A DNA stretch of 25,533 nucleotides from a virus, in the IMG/VR virus record IMGVR_UViG_3300032116_001194, positions 1 through 25,533 of that record, one strand, 5' to 3'. This document shows positions 8,318-16,128 of this stretch, in pieces. The notes beneath the pieces were generated by a model. It saw only the letters and a program-made list of their open reading frames with translations. It made no database searches and was not told where the DNA came from. The stretch's first letter is position 1; each line of letters opens with the position of its first letter. A program made the position numbers and the translations under genes.

Positions 8318-8482
8318 TTACTTACCTACTTTTTTTGTTTCACTTTTCACTTGCTTAACTTGCTCTACTTTTTTGGCAATGCCTTTTTCAATCAATGACT
8401 CCGCAATGTCTTGTGGTAACTGAGTACATTGACCAGCATTGACTCCGCGGTATGCTTCGAGCAACAGAACATCTATTAACAT
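8318..8482 (-). CDS. Small protein after major capsid gene (54 aa)
   Basis: A short frame starts at the ATG at 8482 and ends at a TAA at 8318-8320, one base before the next start. The product begins MLIDVLLLEAYRGVNAGQ, continues with TQLPQDIAESLIEKGIAKKV and ends in a Lys-rich tail. Small proteins of this pattern (a short beta hairpin, then a helix ending in an LIEKGIA-like motif) are common just after capsid genes in HK97-like phages, and their role is not established. AGAGG lies upstream of the start. It follows the capsid terminator, so it may be transcribed at a lower level. Confidence 0.75.
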   Translation of the reverse strand: MLIDVLLLEAYRGVNAGQCTQLPQDIAESLIEKGIAKKVEQVKQVKSETKKVGK

Positions 8483-8513
8483 TACTGCCTCTGTAAATTA
8501 GTTAAAGAAAAGA

Positions 8514-8533
8514 TGCGGGGTGTTACCCCCGCA
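8514..8533 (-). terminator. Rho-independent terminator after major capsid gene
   Basis: The transcript forms a GC-rich stem (TGCGGGG with CCCCGCA) around a short GTAACA loop, followed directly by TCTTTTCTTT. It lies 16 bases past the capsid stop and before the 54-residue gene. Genes of the same operon continue downstream, so partial readthrough is likely. Confidence 0.8.
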
Positions 8534-8548
8534 CCTGTACTGGTTTTA

Positions 8549-9763
8549 TCAGGTTGTTGATGTCTTCAAGATACCAATGGCTGAAGGTGCTGGGAATGCA
8601 AAGCCTACTCGCTCTACTACCTCAATACCTTTCTGATGTGTGCCACCAAGTCCTGTTGCACCAAAGTATTCTTTGTACTCATTCACTGCTACATCTTCAC
8701 GAATACCCATGACTGTGAACTGTGAGAAGTCGCAGTAAATTGCTGATGCTGTTGTTACTGCTGATGTTGGGAAGAGTGCATCAGGCACTACATGCAATGG
8801 GCGACCTGTGATAGAAACATAAGTGTTGCCTTCGAGTGCAGTCATTCCGATAGATGGTACATCCATTGGTTTAACCATGTCGAAGATTGGGCGACCGTTT
8901 ACTCCGTCAGTTTCTTTCATCAAGAAACCAAAGACAGTTTGTGGTACTACGAAAACTCCGTTAGCACCTACGCCTGAGTTAATTGACAAGCGCAAGTTAA
9001 TCAAGTCCTTCCAAGAGATTTCACCAAAGGTGTCTTTGCCTGATGTTGATGAACCGCCTTGAAAAGTAACAGTCGTGCCTGATGTACCAAGCAATCCTGT
9101 AAAGTTTGCTCCTTGTCCATTACCATTGAAGAACTGCTTGTCTTCAGTCTCAGCAAGTGCGCGACCGAGTCCATTTACTACATAGTCAAGGAAGGCGGGC
9201 GTAGCATCTTGTAGTTGCTCTTCGGAGACGATAGCACCTGCAACAATTTTCTTTGCAATGAGTTGTGTCGGAGTAAAGAAGTTTGTTGAGTCAGTCAATG
9301 TCAAGCCAGAACCTTCGGCAACTACTGCGCCAGTGAAGCCTCCTGATGAAGTCAAGTTTTCTGTCTTGCCTCGCATAGGATAAATCTTTGCGAGTGCTCT
9401 TGCATAACCGAATGTATCAGCATAGGACTGAATTTCTTCTACCCAGAACTGAGGCACATTCGCACCACCTTGTGATGAAGTGCCTGTATTGAAGTTAGCG
9501 CGAGTCTGAAACTTCTCATTTGCTCTACGAGCAATCTCGTCTGCTTGACCTTCGAGGCCTTTGTGCTTAGCTTGAATGTAGTCCGCAATGATGCGTGCTT
9601 GTTCGTTTCGTGAGTCATAGTCTGCCTTGATACTTACAAAGCCGTTGCCTCTTTGTTGCGTAGCAAGAGGAGCGGTTGTTGGTTTTACGGAGCGGAGATG
9701 CTCTGCCACTTTAGCATCCACAACTTCTTTTAATTGCTCAGGAGTTACAATAAGTTTTTCCAT
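8549..9763 (-). CDS. Major capsid protein (HK97 fold)
   Basis: A 404-residue protein starting MEKLIVTPEQLKEVV. The first ~95 residues are helical and charged (KGLEGQADEIARRANEKF), like the delta domain removed by the prohead protease in this family; the mature shell protein would begin nearby. The rest contains typical HK97-type pieces such as a VPQFWVEEIQSYA helix, KKIVAGAIVSEEQLQD, LAETEDKQFFNGNG and a late AVNEYKEYFGA. It follows the protease/scaffold gene and is followed by a strong terminator. The start is preceded by GGAAAAGATAACA, a clear ribosome site. Confidence 0.95.
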   Translation of the reverse strand: MEKLIVTPEQLKEVVDAKVAEHLRSVKPTTAPLATQQRGNGFVSIKADYDSRNEQARIIADYIQAKHKGLEGQADEIARRANEKFQTRANFNTGTSSQGGANVPQFWVEEIQSYADTFGYARALAKIYPMRGKTENLTSSGGFTGAVVAEGSGLTLTDSTNFFTPTQLIAKKIVAGAIVSEEQLQDATPAFLDYVVNGLGRALAETEDKQFFNGNGQGANFTGLLGTSGTTVTFQGGSSTSGKDTFGEISWKDLINLRLSINSGVGANGVFVVPQTVFGFLMKETDGVNGRPIFDMVKPMDVPSIGMTALEGNTYVSITGRPLHVVPDALFPTSAVTTASAIYCDFSQFTVMGIREDVAVNEYKEYFGATGLGGTHQKGIEVVERVGFAFPAPSAIGILKTSTT

Positions 9764-9776
9764 TGTTATCTTTTCC

Positions 9777-10352
9777 TTAGATAAGTTTCAAAAGTTCTTC
9801 TGTTGTTTTTTGTTGAGGCATTGGCAACTCAATCTTGCGAGTCACTGTCTGCACTTGTTTTGTTTGTGTCGTAGGTACCGAGCGTTGTTTGCTCTGTGCC
9901 ATTCTTACTGCATTGATAAGTTTGTAACCTTGCTTAATCATTTGCAGACCTTCTGCTATTTGTATTTCAGTTTTGGTTGCAATCTTTTTACCGTAACGAA
10001 CTTCTGTATCATTGAATGATGAATAACTATTGCCTTCGTCTTCATCATCCATGTCTTGCCCTGCCTCGTAACCAGCACTGGTTTCATCAGCGTCTTCGGC
10101 TTCCGCATACTCGCCTTCGACTTCGACTGGTTGCTCTGGCATTGGTTGTTCAGCAACTTGTTCTTCAGGCATTGCGACTTCGCCTCGCAAGTTAGCAAGC
10201 AATGCTTCGGAGCCAACGCCTATCATTGCTTCGACTGCTGCTTGCGCTTCGTCAATGCTGAATCCTAAGTTAGTTAGTTCAGTAATGATTGCTTCTTTCA
10301 CTGCTGGCAAAAGTTCGTCTTTTAACTTTTGCTCAATCTCGGGAGTAAGCAT
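9777..10352 (-). CDS. Nested scaffold protein from internal start (predicted)
   Basis: Inside the protease-scaffold gene, the ATG at 10352 begins MLTPEIEQKLKDELL and would give a 191-residue scaffold in the same frame. It is preceded by AAGGAAG with an eight-base spacer, one of the best ribosome sites in the window. The product would have a helical N-terminus, a long acidic Glu/Asp/Gln/Pro linker and a basic C-terminus. Lambda uses the same device (Nu3 inside C). This is a prediction from the start signal. Confidence 0.55.
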   Translation of the reverse strand: MLTPEIEQKLKDELLPAVKEAIITELTNLGFSIDEAQAAVEAMIGVGSEALLANLRGEVAMPEEQVAEQPMPEQPVEVEGEYAEAEDADETSAGYEAGQDMDDEDEGNSYSSFNDTEVRYGKKIATKTEIQIAEGLQMIKQGYKLINAVRMAQSKQRSVPTTQTKQVQTVTRKIELPMPQQKTTEELLKLI

Positions 10353-11228
10353 TCGTGTTTCTTCCTTGTATCTTTGAATGAATTGAGAGAGTGTCTCACT
10401 GAATGTTCGCTTAATCAAAGCACCTCTGTTCGCTGGCACGGACACAATGCTGAACTCTACAAGTTCAGACTTGGTGAACACTTTAACTTTGTTGCCATCG
10501 ATAGTTTGCTCTTCTGACTCTACTGGTATAATGCCCACACTCACCGCCTTTACATATCCCGCCTCTATCAAAGCGTTTAATGCTTTGCCTTCTTCGGTGA
10601 TGCACTCTACTTGCACTGTTGCTTCGAGGTTCTCACCATTCATGTAAAGGCCAAGGCACCGACCGACTGGAAACCGAGTAGCATCATGCTGCGCAAGTAC
10701 TATTGGGTTATTCATGTATGCTGTAAAGTCAATGCCTGATGGTATAATGATTGTACCATATCTATCGACCTCAGGCGTTGAAACAACAAACGACCAGATA
10801 TTGTTTTCTTTCTCTTCATACATCTCGTCTTCGTCTTCGTAGTAACCGCGACTAAGACTGACCGTGCGAGTTATTGACTCCATGTTGTATCCTCGTTCTT
10901 GTTCTTCTTTGACAATTTTGTTTCTTATGTTCTCACTCCATGTATATCCTGCATCGCCTCCCCATAGTGCCCAAGCAACTCTGCCTGCGCTGGGGTATCC
11001 ATCTTCACCTGGCTCGAAGCCTTCTGCTTGCTTGTTCTTTTCATGTCGACTAAAGAACGAGTACATGCGCATCACTGTATCTCGACTTAGTTTTTCTCTT
11101 CTTATGATTTGCCTTGCTCGAACAAGACCTATCCTTGTCCCTCCTTGCTTGCCTTCTTCTTTCCAAGCGATGCCACGCTCCGCTTCTTCTATCATGCCGT
11201 CAGTCACTTCATAACCTTCATCCATCAT
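9777..11228 (-). CDS. Prohead protease fused to N-terminal domain and C-terminal scaffold
   Basis: A 483-residue protein from the ATG at 11228, whose ATGA overlaps the portal stop. Residues 1-105 form a separate domain (AERGIAWKEEG, GGTRIGLVRAR, DTVMRMYSFFSRHE, YPSAGRVAWALWGGD) that I have seen on phage head-maturation proteins but cannot name. Residues ~125-290 are an HK97/S78-type serine protease with a catalytic His (H181 in LAQHDATRFPVGR), Ser (S230 in AVSVGIIPVE) and a supporting Glu (E258 in ELVEFSIVSVPAN). The rest is acidic and coiled-coil, as in a scaffold. An ATG at 10883 (residue 116) with GAGGATACAAC before it and one at 10352 could give shorter nested products. The enzyme cleaves scaffold and capsid delta domain inside the prohead. 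Confidence 0.9.
   Translation of the reverse strand: MMDEGYEVTDGMIEEAERGIAWKEEGKQGGTRIGLVRARQIIRREKLSRDTVMRMYSFFSRHEKNKQAEGFEPGEDGYPSAGRVAWALWGGDAGYTWSENIRNKIVKEEQERGYNMESITRTVSLSRGYYEDEDEMYEEKENNIWSFVVSTPEVDRYGTIIIPSGIDFTAYMNNPIVLAQHDATRFPVGRCLGLYMNGENLEATVQVECITEEGKALNALIEAGYVKAVSVGIIPVESEEQTIDGNKVKVFTKSELVEFSIVSVPANRGALIKRTFSETLSQFIQRYKEETRMLTPEIEQKLKDELLPAVKEAIITELTNLGFSIDEAQAAVEAMIGVGSEALLANLRGEVAMPEEQVAEQPMPEQPVEVEGEYAEAEDADETSAGYEAGQDMDDEDEGNSYSSFNDTEVRYGKKIATKTEIQIAEGLQMIKQGYKLINAVRMAQSKQRSVPTTQTKQVQTVTRKIELPMPQQKTTEELLKLI
10361..10367 (-). promoter_or_regulatory. Internal ribosome binding site for nested scaffold
   Basis: The minus strand reads AAGGAAG, eight bases before the in-frame ATG at 10352. 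It lies inside the protease-scaffold coding sequence, at the protease/scaffold junction. Confidence 0.55.
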
Positions 11229-13231
11229 GACCTCACTGGGAAGAGTTGGCATCTGCAGTTGATTGCATTCCAACCAGACAAGTTAGGGTCGAGTGGTCGC
11301 ACTGCTTTCTCTCCGCCCACGGTGAAGAACCCCTTTGCATCAGGCATCTTACCGTCTGCTTGCTGGTGAAAGAATCTTACTCGTCCGTCTCGTTGAGTAA
11401 GCCAAGACATCTTGATTCCGTTCTCACTCATAACTGTATACTGAGTTGCTGCGGTTGCATCAGCACTTGTTGTCTGTGCTATTGTCTTTGCTCTTGATGT
11501 TTCGAGTGAGTCAAACTTTTTCTTTAGTGCCTTTGTTATTTTCGCGGGGTCTTCAGTTGCCGATACTTTGTTGAAGACATGAAGCACTTCTTCTTTCATT
11601 ACATTGCCTGACTCTCGGAGTTTGTCAACTGATGCAAGTGTAGTTTGCTCGATGACTTCAGCAACCGTTGGTGGCATGGTGTCTGGAGTAATGCCTAACT
11701 CCAACATCAACTCAGCTTCAATCTTGTTGCATGCTTCAAGCACTGCATCATAATACTGAGTATAAGTCTCTTCGCTGAAGTCGATGTTCTTAAAGTTCTT
11801 GTCTTGCTGTTCGAGTTTTCTTTGCATCTGCTTATTGATTTCTCCTATTGCTCCACTCACTATGCCTTCGAGGTTGATTGCATTGTCTATTGTGAGTGCA
11901 TCGTATTGTCTCCAATATAAGTCACGCTTCTGCATGTCAGCAGTGAGATACTGGTCGGAGGTGACCTCTTGAGTCACCATGGTTTCATCAGCATTCCGCG
12001 TTGCCACGGGAGCAGGCGGTAAGCCAAGAGCAACTTGGTCAAGAGGCATATACCCCGCAGCAATCAACGGAGTATCACCATCAGGAACTTTGTCATAGCC
12101 TCTTTCTGCTCGTGCATCGTTTATAGTTTTTAGTCCCCAGCGCAACTCAAATTCTTCTTGTGCCATTTGCACTGCGGGGTCTATATAGATATAAGGTTCT
12201 GCTTGTATGAGCACATTGCCTTCCCAACGCTTGAAGTGTCTTGTCAGCTCTTCAGCAATATACAATGCTTCGGGGTCTATTGTGTTTTGTCTGAATATCG
12301 CCCACTGCACTTCAGCAGTTGCTCGGTTGCTGTAGTCACTTGTCAGCATGCCAGGTGGTACTCCGAACACTTGCGCAATCTGAGTGCGAGTGTCCATAGC
12401 AACTGTCTCGTAGTTAACATACAAGTCGGACTTCGGTGGTAACTCAAGTCCAAGTCCGCCTGCGAGCAAAGCACGCAACTTGTAGTCAGGCATTTCTTCA
12501 TTCCACCTTGTTTTGAGTTTTTCCCACTCATCATAGTCGAGACGCTCGGGGTACTTGGCAATCAATGGTGGTGCTGCGTTATTGATGAAGAGACGCTGTA
12601 AGTATGCGGCTGACTCGCGGTCGAGGTTGGCATAGTCGAGTGCTGCCTGCACAAGTCCTACACCAAACATATTCATACCTACCAACTCTTCTGGTCGTGC
12701 CGCGGGACTCAACCGAGCAAGGTGAACGACTTCGTTCTCAGGCAAAGCTATATTGCCTTCTTGTGCTGACTGATATATGTATCCTTCAACAAAGTTGTCA
12801 CTGCCTTTTACAACTCGCATACGAGTAGGGTTAAGAACCCACATCTGCAAAGGCACTCGGTAACCGTTGGTTGGTGTCCAGATAAAAGCATTGCCGTTTA
12901 TAGACAACCAATTCTCGATGTAACCAAAGACCTGCGACCGAGTAAAGTACGGATTAGGATTAGCAAGCAACTCCGATGTCCAATGACCTCTGCCTAACTC
13001 TTCAAGTGAGTAATTCTTTTCAGTGAATGAATTAAACTTGATTGCTGACAAAGCATTTGCTCTATGTTGAAGGCATGCGAAGACAGTACCTCGTATTGAT
13101 GCCTGCAACTCATTGCCACTACTCGTAGCACCAATGTCTCTGTTGCTCCGACCGCGCCGTGTCGGTGCGGCTTGTCGCCGTGGTTGGATTGCTTGTGCGA
13201 CTCGTTCTCGCAGTTGGTCAAGTATACTCAT
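11225..13231 (-). CDS. Portal protein fused to MuF-like head morphogenesis domain
   Basis: A 668-residue protein. Residues ~1-390 match the HK97 portal family: SIRGTVFACLQHRANALSA near the N-terminus, a NGNAFIW segment, the MNMFGVGLVQAALDYA helix, and the VFGVPPGMLTSDYSNRATAE motif. The portal is the dodecameric ring through which DNA enters and leaves the head. Residues ~410-668 form a helical region ending in a MuF/SPP1 gp7-type domain, with RDGRVRFFHQQADGK, FFTVGGEKAVRPLDPN and a C-terminal INCRCQLFPV. In most phages these are two genes; here the frame is continuous. The start overlaps the terminase stop (ATGA). The fusion would fix one MuF copy per portal subunit. Confidence 0.92.
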   Translation of the reverse strand: MSILDQLRERVAQAIQPRRQAAPTRRGRSNRDIGATSSGNELQASIRGTVFACLQHRANALSAIKFNSFTEKNYSLEELGRGHWTSELLANPNPYFTRSQVFGYIENWLSINGNAFIWTPTNGYRVPLQMWVLNPTRMRVVKGSDNFVEGYIYQSAQEGNIALPENEVVHLARLSPAARPEELVGMNMFGVGLVQAALDYANLDRESAAYLQRLFINNAAPPLIAKYPERLDYDEWEKLKTRWNEEMPDYKLRALLAGGLGLELPPKSDLYVNYETVAMDTRTQIAQVFGVPPGMLTSDYSNRATAEVQWAIFRQNTIDPEALYIAEELTRHFKRWEGNVLIQAEPYIYIDPAVQMAQEEFELRWGLKTINDARAERGYDKVPDGDTPLIAAGYMPLDQVALGLPPAPVATRNADETMVTQEVTSDQYLTADMQKRDLYWRQYDALTIDNAINLEGIVSGAIGEINKQMQRKLEQQDKNFKNIDFSEETYTQYYDAVLEACNKIEAELMLELGITPDTMPPTVAEVIEQTTLASVDKLRESGNVMKEEVLHVFNKVSATEDPAKITKALKKKFDSLETSRAKTIAQTTSADATAATQYTVMSENGIKMSWLTQRDGRVRFFHQQADGKMPDAKGFFTVGGEKAVRPLDPNLSGWNAINCRCQLFPVRS

Positions 13232-14382
13232 ACATATATGCTCGGTGACTTACTAATGGAGTTAAAGGCATGAGCAAGAGCATCCACGAAGTCATCATGT
13301 TTGTCTTGCTGAGTGCCTGTAAAGTTCAGCAACTCTTCTATAAACTCAGGCGCAAGGTTAGTCGTGTGATATATTAGTCCTTGCTCGTATCGTGCTTCGA
13401 CTGGTTGAAACCTTATTACTTTGTCTCTGTCTGCTCTGACTCCGACTACATTCATTCGAGTATTCCTCTTTAACTCTTGCACCATCCAAGCTTGTGCTTG
13501 ATTGGACTCGACCGCAACTACTCTCGCTTGCCATTTGTCATGTGCCGCGACAATCTGCTTGCCTATCTCTACGAATGTCCACCTGCCTCTTACCGCATCA
13601 ACAACCACAACTTCATTTTGTGCAGTGATGCCTATGGTAACTATCGCGGTATAATCAGCAGTCTCACGCTGGCTGATAGCTAAGTCGACTCCGATATAGT
13701 AGTCAAGACACTTCATGTCATTAGCAATGCGAAGCCACTCTCTCTTTATCTTGCTTGCTCCTCTGTCTACATACTCAGCAAGATACTCCTGAGCGAATGC
13801 AAGAGTTGGGAGTTGTGCCTTTGCTAAGTCAATCTCCGTTGGTTTTATCAAAGGATTATCATAGCTTGAATAATGAAACGACTTCCAATTGCTATATGTT
13901 TGTTGCATCATGTCCAAGTCATAAAAATGATTCCTGCCACTCGGGGTACTCATGAAGTAAGCATCGCCTTCGTAGTCCGCAAGCGTAGGCATGATAACAT
14001 CTTGCCATGCCGTGTCTCCATTGTCAGCATACGCCCACTCATCACATAAGACGCGGTGATAAGCGTTACCTCGAATTGTCTCGCTCCTCCAGACGCCTGT
14101 AAACTCCAAGTAACTCCGCTTTAATTTAATCTCTCCTTCCTTACATGTTGCTCCGAGTGGTTCGAACAACTTCCTTGCATCTCGGTATCTCTTCTTGAGG
14201 TCTTTGTATGTTGGAGCAGTATACAAAACGAATGCACCGTCCACTTCCAACATCTTCTCAAGAGCGAGAGCAAAAGCAAGATGAGACTTGCCAAAGCGAC
14301 GACCGCACCTAATAACATTAAACCTATTGCGCTCATCAATAACTTCGTGTTGCTTATCATGTAACTCAATCCTCAGTTTCAT
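13228..14382 (-). CDS. terL: Terminase large subunit
   Basis: A 384-residue protein from the ATG at 14382 (MKLRIELHDKQHEV), which has AAGGAAAGC before it; a 13-residue upstream extension is rejected. It powers DNA packaging and cuts the concatemer. The ATPase domain shows Walker A (CGRRFGKS, residues 26-33), Walker B (VLCDEWA) and the coupling motif STPSGRNHFYD. The nuclease domain shows the acidic cluster IGVDLA, VAVESN and HDDFVDALAHA. It is short for the family but has both domains. It overlaps the small subunit by 17 bases and the portal by 4. Confidence 0.97.
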   Translation of the reverse strand: MKLRIELHDKQHEVIDERNRFNVIRCGRRFGKSHLAFALALEKMLEVDGAFVLYTAPTYKDLKKRYRDARKLFEPLGATCKEGEIKLKRSYLEFTGVWRSETIRGNAYHRVLCDEWAYADNGDTAWQDVIMPTLADYEGDAYFMSTPSGRNHFYDLDMMQQTYSNWKSFHYSSYDNPLIKPTEIDLAKAQLPTLAFAQEYLAEYVDRGASKIKREWLRIANDMKCLDYYIGVDLAISQRETADYTAIVTIGITAQNEVVVVDAVRGRWTFVEIGKQIVAAHDKWQARVVAVESNQAQAWMVQELKRNTRMNVVGVRADRDKVIRFQPVEARYEQGLIYHTTNLAPEFIEELLNFTGTQQDKHDDFVDALAHAFNSISKSPSIYV

Positions 14383-14680
14383 TGCTTTCCTTCGTTTGCA
14401 ATTTACCCCACACCAACTCAATCTCAGTATCTGTGTGAGTGCCTATGCCATTAGGGAATGCGTACTTCAACAGTAGTTCTGCTGCTCGTATGTTGCCTTT
14501 CATTGCATCACTCCGAAGTTTCAAAAGGATAATGTCCAAAGCAGTACGCTCATCATTGACTTCGCCAAGCGTTTGCGCGAGTGCATTGCCTAAGTCAGGT
14601 ATGCGCTTCGGTCGTCCTTTAGGATTACCGCTTTGTCCTTTCTTCCATTTATGCTTCTCTATGTTTTGTGGATTCGGCAT
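14366..14680 (-). CDS. Terminase small subunit-like protein (DUF5681 type)
   Basis: A 104-residue protein starting MPNPQNIEKHKWKKG. The motif KKGQSGNPKGRPK at residues 13-25 is typical of the DUF5681 domain found on small-terminase-like proteins. The rest is helical (IPDLGNALAQTLGEV, DIILLKLRSDAMKGN, AAELLLKYAFP), as expected for a DNA-recognition subunit. It lies directly before the large subunit. AACAGGCT precedes the ATG. The call rests on motif and position. Confidence 0.85.
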   Translation of the reverse strand: MPNPQNIEKHKWKKGQSGNPKGRPKRIPDLGNALAQTLGEVNDERTALDIILLKLRSDAMKGNIRAAELLLKYAFPNGIGTHTDTEIELVWGKLQTKESNETED

Positions 14681-14716
14681 AGCCTGTTACTTCGCTGATG
14701 TAGTCGGTGTTTCGTG

Positions 14717-15532
14717 TCACTTGACATATCTCAAAAACTCATTCCTTGTCTTCTCTTCGTCTTTGAATATACCAAGCAACTTTGTTGTAGTCGTCATTGC
14801 GTTTGGTTTCTTAACTCCTCGCATGCTCATGCACAAGTGTTGTGCCTTTAATGATACCGCAACTCCTTTAGGACTCAACTCTTCATTCAACCTATTTGCT
14901 ATTTGTTGAGTAATGCGTTCTTGATTCTGCAACCTGTTGGCATACAAGTCAACACATCGAGCAAGTTTACTTAAACCAACTATCTTTTCGTTTGGTATGT
15001 AAGCAACTGTTGCCGTACCAAAAAACGGAGCAAGGTGATGTTCGCATAATGAATAGAACGGTATATCCGTTTGCACTATCATTTCATCAGTGCCTTCAGC
15101 ATCAAAGGCAGTGAATGCGAATTCTTTTGGAGTCAAGAACTCGCGTAAGAACTTAACATAACGCTCAGGCGTTTGCTTCAATCCTTCACGAGCAACATCT
15201 TCTCCGAAGTACTGCAATATACGAGCGACATTGTCTTCGACTGCTTCTTCTTTTTGTTCCCATGGGAAACGAAGCCACTTGCCTTTTAATTCATCTTCTG
15301 TTTGCTTATCGAACAGTGCTACGAATGGTTTCGCATTGACTGAGTACTTATCACGAGTACGACCGCTATCTATCAAGTCGTCTATGATAACATCACACTC
15401 ACTTACTGTGTCTACTGGGTTAAGCATTGCTGCGATATATTGACCACCGCGAGGTACTCCGTAATACTTCAATGACTTGTCCAATTGCTCAACACGAGAC
15501 TTAATCTCTTGCCATGTTACAATATATTCCAT
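14717..15532 (-). CDS. folE: Phosphoribosyltransferase-GTP cyclohydrolase I fusion
   Basis: A 271-residue fusion from the ATG at 15532 (MEYIVTWQEIKSRVE); a GTG at 15562 is an alternative. Residues 1-92 look like a compact type I phosphoribosyltransferase: YGVPRGGQYIAAML, then the PRPP-binding motif VIIDDLIDSGRT (residues 48-59), and KGKWLRFPWE at the end, as in guanine/xanthine-type enzymes. Residues ~97-260 are GTP cyclohydrolase I, with zinc ligands C163 and H166 in SLCEHHLAPFFG, C234 in QHLCMSMRGV, and the usual GLSKLARCVDLYA helix. FolE makes 7,8-dihydroneopterin triphosphate from GTP, the first step to 7-deazaguanine. The gene overlaps queE by 16 bases. The phosphoribosyltransferase may salvage guanine to GMP; that is inference. 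Confidence 0.93.
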   Translation of the reverse strand: MEYIVTWQEIKSRVEQLDKSLKYYGVPRGGQYIAAMLNPVDTVSECDVIIDDLIDSGRTRDKYSVNAKPFVALFDKQTEDELKGKWLRFPWEQKEEAVEDNVARILQYFGEDVAREGLKQTPERYVKFLREFLTPKEFAFTAFDAEGTDEMIVQTDIPFYSLCEHHLAPFFGTATVAYIPNEKIVGLSKLARCVDLYANRLQNQERITQQIANRLNEELSPKGVAVSLKAQHLCMSMRGVKKPNAMTTTTKLLGIFKDEEKTRNEFLRYVK

Positions 15533-16128
15533 ACCTTGTGACTCTGTAATGAGAGTTTCCACTGCGGGTTCTGTTTACACAACTCAATGCAATGGCGTAA
15601 GTTTACTGTATTGATGCGGGTTCCATCGGAGTGAGGACTCAACCAATAATGCTTTGCTGTTATTGAAGGTTGAGGCACTGACTGCCCTTGATGCCTAACA
15701 TAGCGCAACTCAGTCACGCCTTGAGGAAAGTTTTTTGCTATAACATGTTCAGCAACCTTAGGACTCACACATACAAAGTCAATTCCTATTGGAGCAGGAT
15801 GCAGTCCGCTTGTTTCGACTGCTTGATAATATCCTTCGTCTTTGAAGTACTGCACTATGTCTTCAGTTAACTGGTCAAGAGGTTCTCCGCCTGTCCATGT
15901 AATTTCATTGCATGCCGGCTGTACTTCCCGCATCAAATCAAGTAAGTCACCGACTGTATACTCCGAACCCGACTCAAACTCGGTATCACACATAATGCCT
16001 GAAGCGAAGCAAGCATGTTTTGCTTTGCATCCTTGCAAACGAATAAAGAATGTAGGCGTTCCTGTTCGAGCACCTTCGCCTTGTAATGAGTAAAAGAACT
16101 CACTGACTCTCAATACTGCATCATCCAT
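15517..16128 (-). CDS. queE: 7-carboxy-7-deazaguanine synthase (radical SAM)
   Basis: A 203-residue protein starting MDDAVLRVSEFFYSLQGEG. QueE converts 6-carboxytetrahydropterin to 7-carboxy-7-deazaguanine (CDG). FYSLQGEG followed by GTPTFFIRLQGC is the family signature. The cluster-binding cysteines appear to be C34, C40 and C47 (GCKAKHACFASGIMCDTEF), a CX5CX6C spacing rather than the usual CX3CX2C, although C-D-T after the last Cys is kept. ITWTGGEPLDQ is the SAM-binding GGEP motif, and the end KLSLQSHKVWNIL matches QueE C-termini. It overlaps queD by 8 bases and the FolE fusion at the other end, so the three are co-translated. Confidence 0.93.
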   Translation of the reverse strand: MDDAVLRVSEFFYSLQGEGARTGTPTFFIRLQGCKAKHACFASGIMCDTEFESGSEYTVGDLLDLMREVQPACNEITWTGGEPLDQLTEDIVQYFKDEGYYQAVETSGLHPAPIGIDFVCVSPKVAEHVIAKNFPQGVTELRYVRHQGQSVPQPSITAKHYWLSPHSDGTRINTVNLRHCIELCKQNPQWKLSLQSHKVWNIL

